From Candidatus Uhrbacteria bacterium (GTDB lineage Bacteria; Patescibacteriota; Patescibacteriia; SG8-24), in the NCBI GenBank assembly GCA_016205965.1, contig JACQSM010000004.1:1-5874 (forward strand): a stretch of 5,874 nt of DNA, in the 5' to 3' direction. Made by a program: the position numbers and the translations under genes. The notes under the pieces were generated by a model. That model did not search any database. It was not told the origin of the DNA and worked only from the letters and a program-made list of their open reading frames with translations. Below, one piece after another: positions 5,097 through 5,874 of the stretch (its first letter is position 1; each line of letters begins with the position of its first letter).

Positions 5097-5874
5097 ATGC
5101 CGAAGCCGTCAGAAAAATCCGAGCCCATCGATTTGCCCAAAGCCTACGATCCCAAGGCGGTCGAGGACGGGATCTACGCCTCTTGGGAGAAGAGCGGTTT
5201 TTTCAATCCGGACAATCTGCCGGGTCGGCGCACCAAGCCGTTCACGGTAATGATGCCGCCGCCCAACGCCACCGGCACTTTGCACATCGGGCACGCCATG
5301 TTCATGACGCTCGAAGACATCATGATCCGCTTCGCCCGGATGCGCGGCCTGGCGGCACTGTGGCTGCCGGGCACCGACCACGCCGCCATCGCCACCAATA
5401 CGAAAGTCGAGAAGCTGTTGGCGGCCAAGGGCAAGACGAAATACGACCTGGGCCGGGAGGCTTTCATCAAAGAGGTCGAGAGCTTCATCGCCGGTTCGCA
5501 GGGCGTCATCCGCAAGCAGATCCGCAAGATGGGTTCGTCGTGCGACTGGTCGCGCGAGGCCTACACCATGGACGAACCGCGTTCGAAAGCGGTGGCCGAG
5601 ATGTTCGCCCGCATGTACAAGGACGGCCTGATCTATCGCGGCTACCGCATCGTCAACTGGTGCCCGCGCTGCGAATCGACGTTGGCCGACGACGAGGTCG
5701 AGTATAAGGAAGAGAAGGCCAAGCTGTATTTCATGAAGTACGGTCCGTTCACCGTGGATTTCGGCATCGGTCCGCAGGAGATCAAGGTGATCGGCGACGA
5801 GGGAGTGGACGCGAACTTCGGTTCCGGCGTCGTCGGCGTCACCCCGGCGCACTCGGCGGTCGACTTCGCCATGG
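5097..5874 (+). CDS. valS: Valyl-tRNA synthetase, N-terminal 259 residues (3' partial)
   Basis: Class I synthetase that activates valine with ATP and charges tRNA-Val in the cytoplasm. The ATG at 5097 gives a short hydrophilic tail and then LPKAYDPKAVE, the usual ValRS opening. The catalytic core shows PPPNATGTLHIGHA with HIGH at 63-66, LPGTDHAAIAT around 90-99, CDWSRE at 149-154 and NWCPRC at 187-192, all typical of ValRS rather than IleRS or LeuRS. The CP1 editing domain then begins, but it is odd. KYGPF (214-218) is followed after only about ten residues by IKVIGDEGVDANFGSG (229-244), so the segment that normally carries the threonine-rich TTRPET motif and the strands after it, roughly 40 residues, is absent. 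In the later motif TPAHSAVDF (249-257) the terminal Asp256 is kept. The frame stays open to the window edge. The KMSKS loop and anticodon-binding domain lie outside, so overall integrity cannot be judged. Confidence 0.96.
   Translation, partial: MPKPSEKSEPIDLPKAYDPKAVEDGIYASWEKSGFFNPDNLPGRRTKPFTVMMPPPNATGTLHIGHAMFMTLEDIMIRFARMRGLAALWLPGTDHAAIATNTKVEKLLAAKGKTKYDLGREAFIKEVESFIAGSQGVIRKQIRKMGSSCDWSREAYTMDEPRSKAVAEMFARMYKDGLIYRGYRIVNWCPRCESTLADDEVEYKEEKAKLYFMKYGPFTVDFGIGPQEIKVIGDEGVDANFGSGVVGVTPAHSAVDFAM

Noticed and set aside
5109..5852. Minus-strand open frame of 247 codons
   Set aside because: Antisense shadow of valS, whose plus-strand frame has unmistakable HIGH and other synthetase motifs.
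799..5874. Functional link between tRNA-Val and valS lying in the same window
   Set aside because: They are about 4.2 kb apart and separated by an opposite-strand operon and a terminator. There is no T-box-like leader before valS, so proximity is probably coincidental.

Overview
The window looks like chromosomal DNA of an uncultivated, GC-rich bacterium. I favour a member of the Candidate Phyla Radiation (Patescibacteria). Three protein types resemble uncharacterised families I recall from that group: a small helix-turn-helix/LAGLIDADG-like protein, a HEEQH predicted zincin, and a degenerate DHH protein. The valyl-tRNA synthetase also fits. This assignment rests on memory of families, not on a search. 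Most genes are strongly G/C at third codon positions. The 110-808 gene is clearly less GC-rich (about 51% by hand count over 121-600, against about 72% in two 60-base stretches of the DHH gene).

Layout, left to right. (1) The last 15 codons of a plus-strand gene run to a stop at 46-48, followed by 61 bases with no confident signal. (2) A plus-strand gene at 110-808 encodes a 232-aa HTH plus LAGLIDADG-like protein. It runs directly into tRNA-Val(GAC) at 799-875, and the tRNA supplies its stop codon. (3) A perfect 14-bp hairpin at 876-908, with T-runs on both strands, can terminate transcription from either side. (4) A minus-strand cluster reads from right to left: a DHH/DHHA1 protein that has lost most catalytic residues (3809-5011), then after 14 bases a 723-aa predicted zinc metallopeptidase (1623-3794), then with an ATGA stop/start overlap a 240-aa protein of unknown function (904-1626). 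(5) A divergent promoter region at about 5012-5096 has -35 boxes for the two directions lying on the same bases. (6) The N-terminal 259 codons of valS run off the right edge.

The three minus-strand genes look like one transcription unit, starting at the TTGACA/TATGGT promoter at 5037-5065 and ending at the hairpin. The tight packing suggests linked roles: a nucleotide- or RNA-binding pseudoenzyme, a predicted zinc peptidase, and a small unknown protein. No partner or substrate can be read from the sequence.

The points most worth a second look are: the ValRS, which seems to lack the threonine-rich segment of its editing domain; the loss of active-site residues in the DHH protein; the ORF/tRNA overlap; and the zincin with its tightly coupled unknown partner. 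There is no CRISPR array, insertion sequence or rRNA, and no stretch over 300 bases without a gene.
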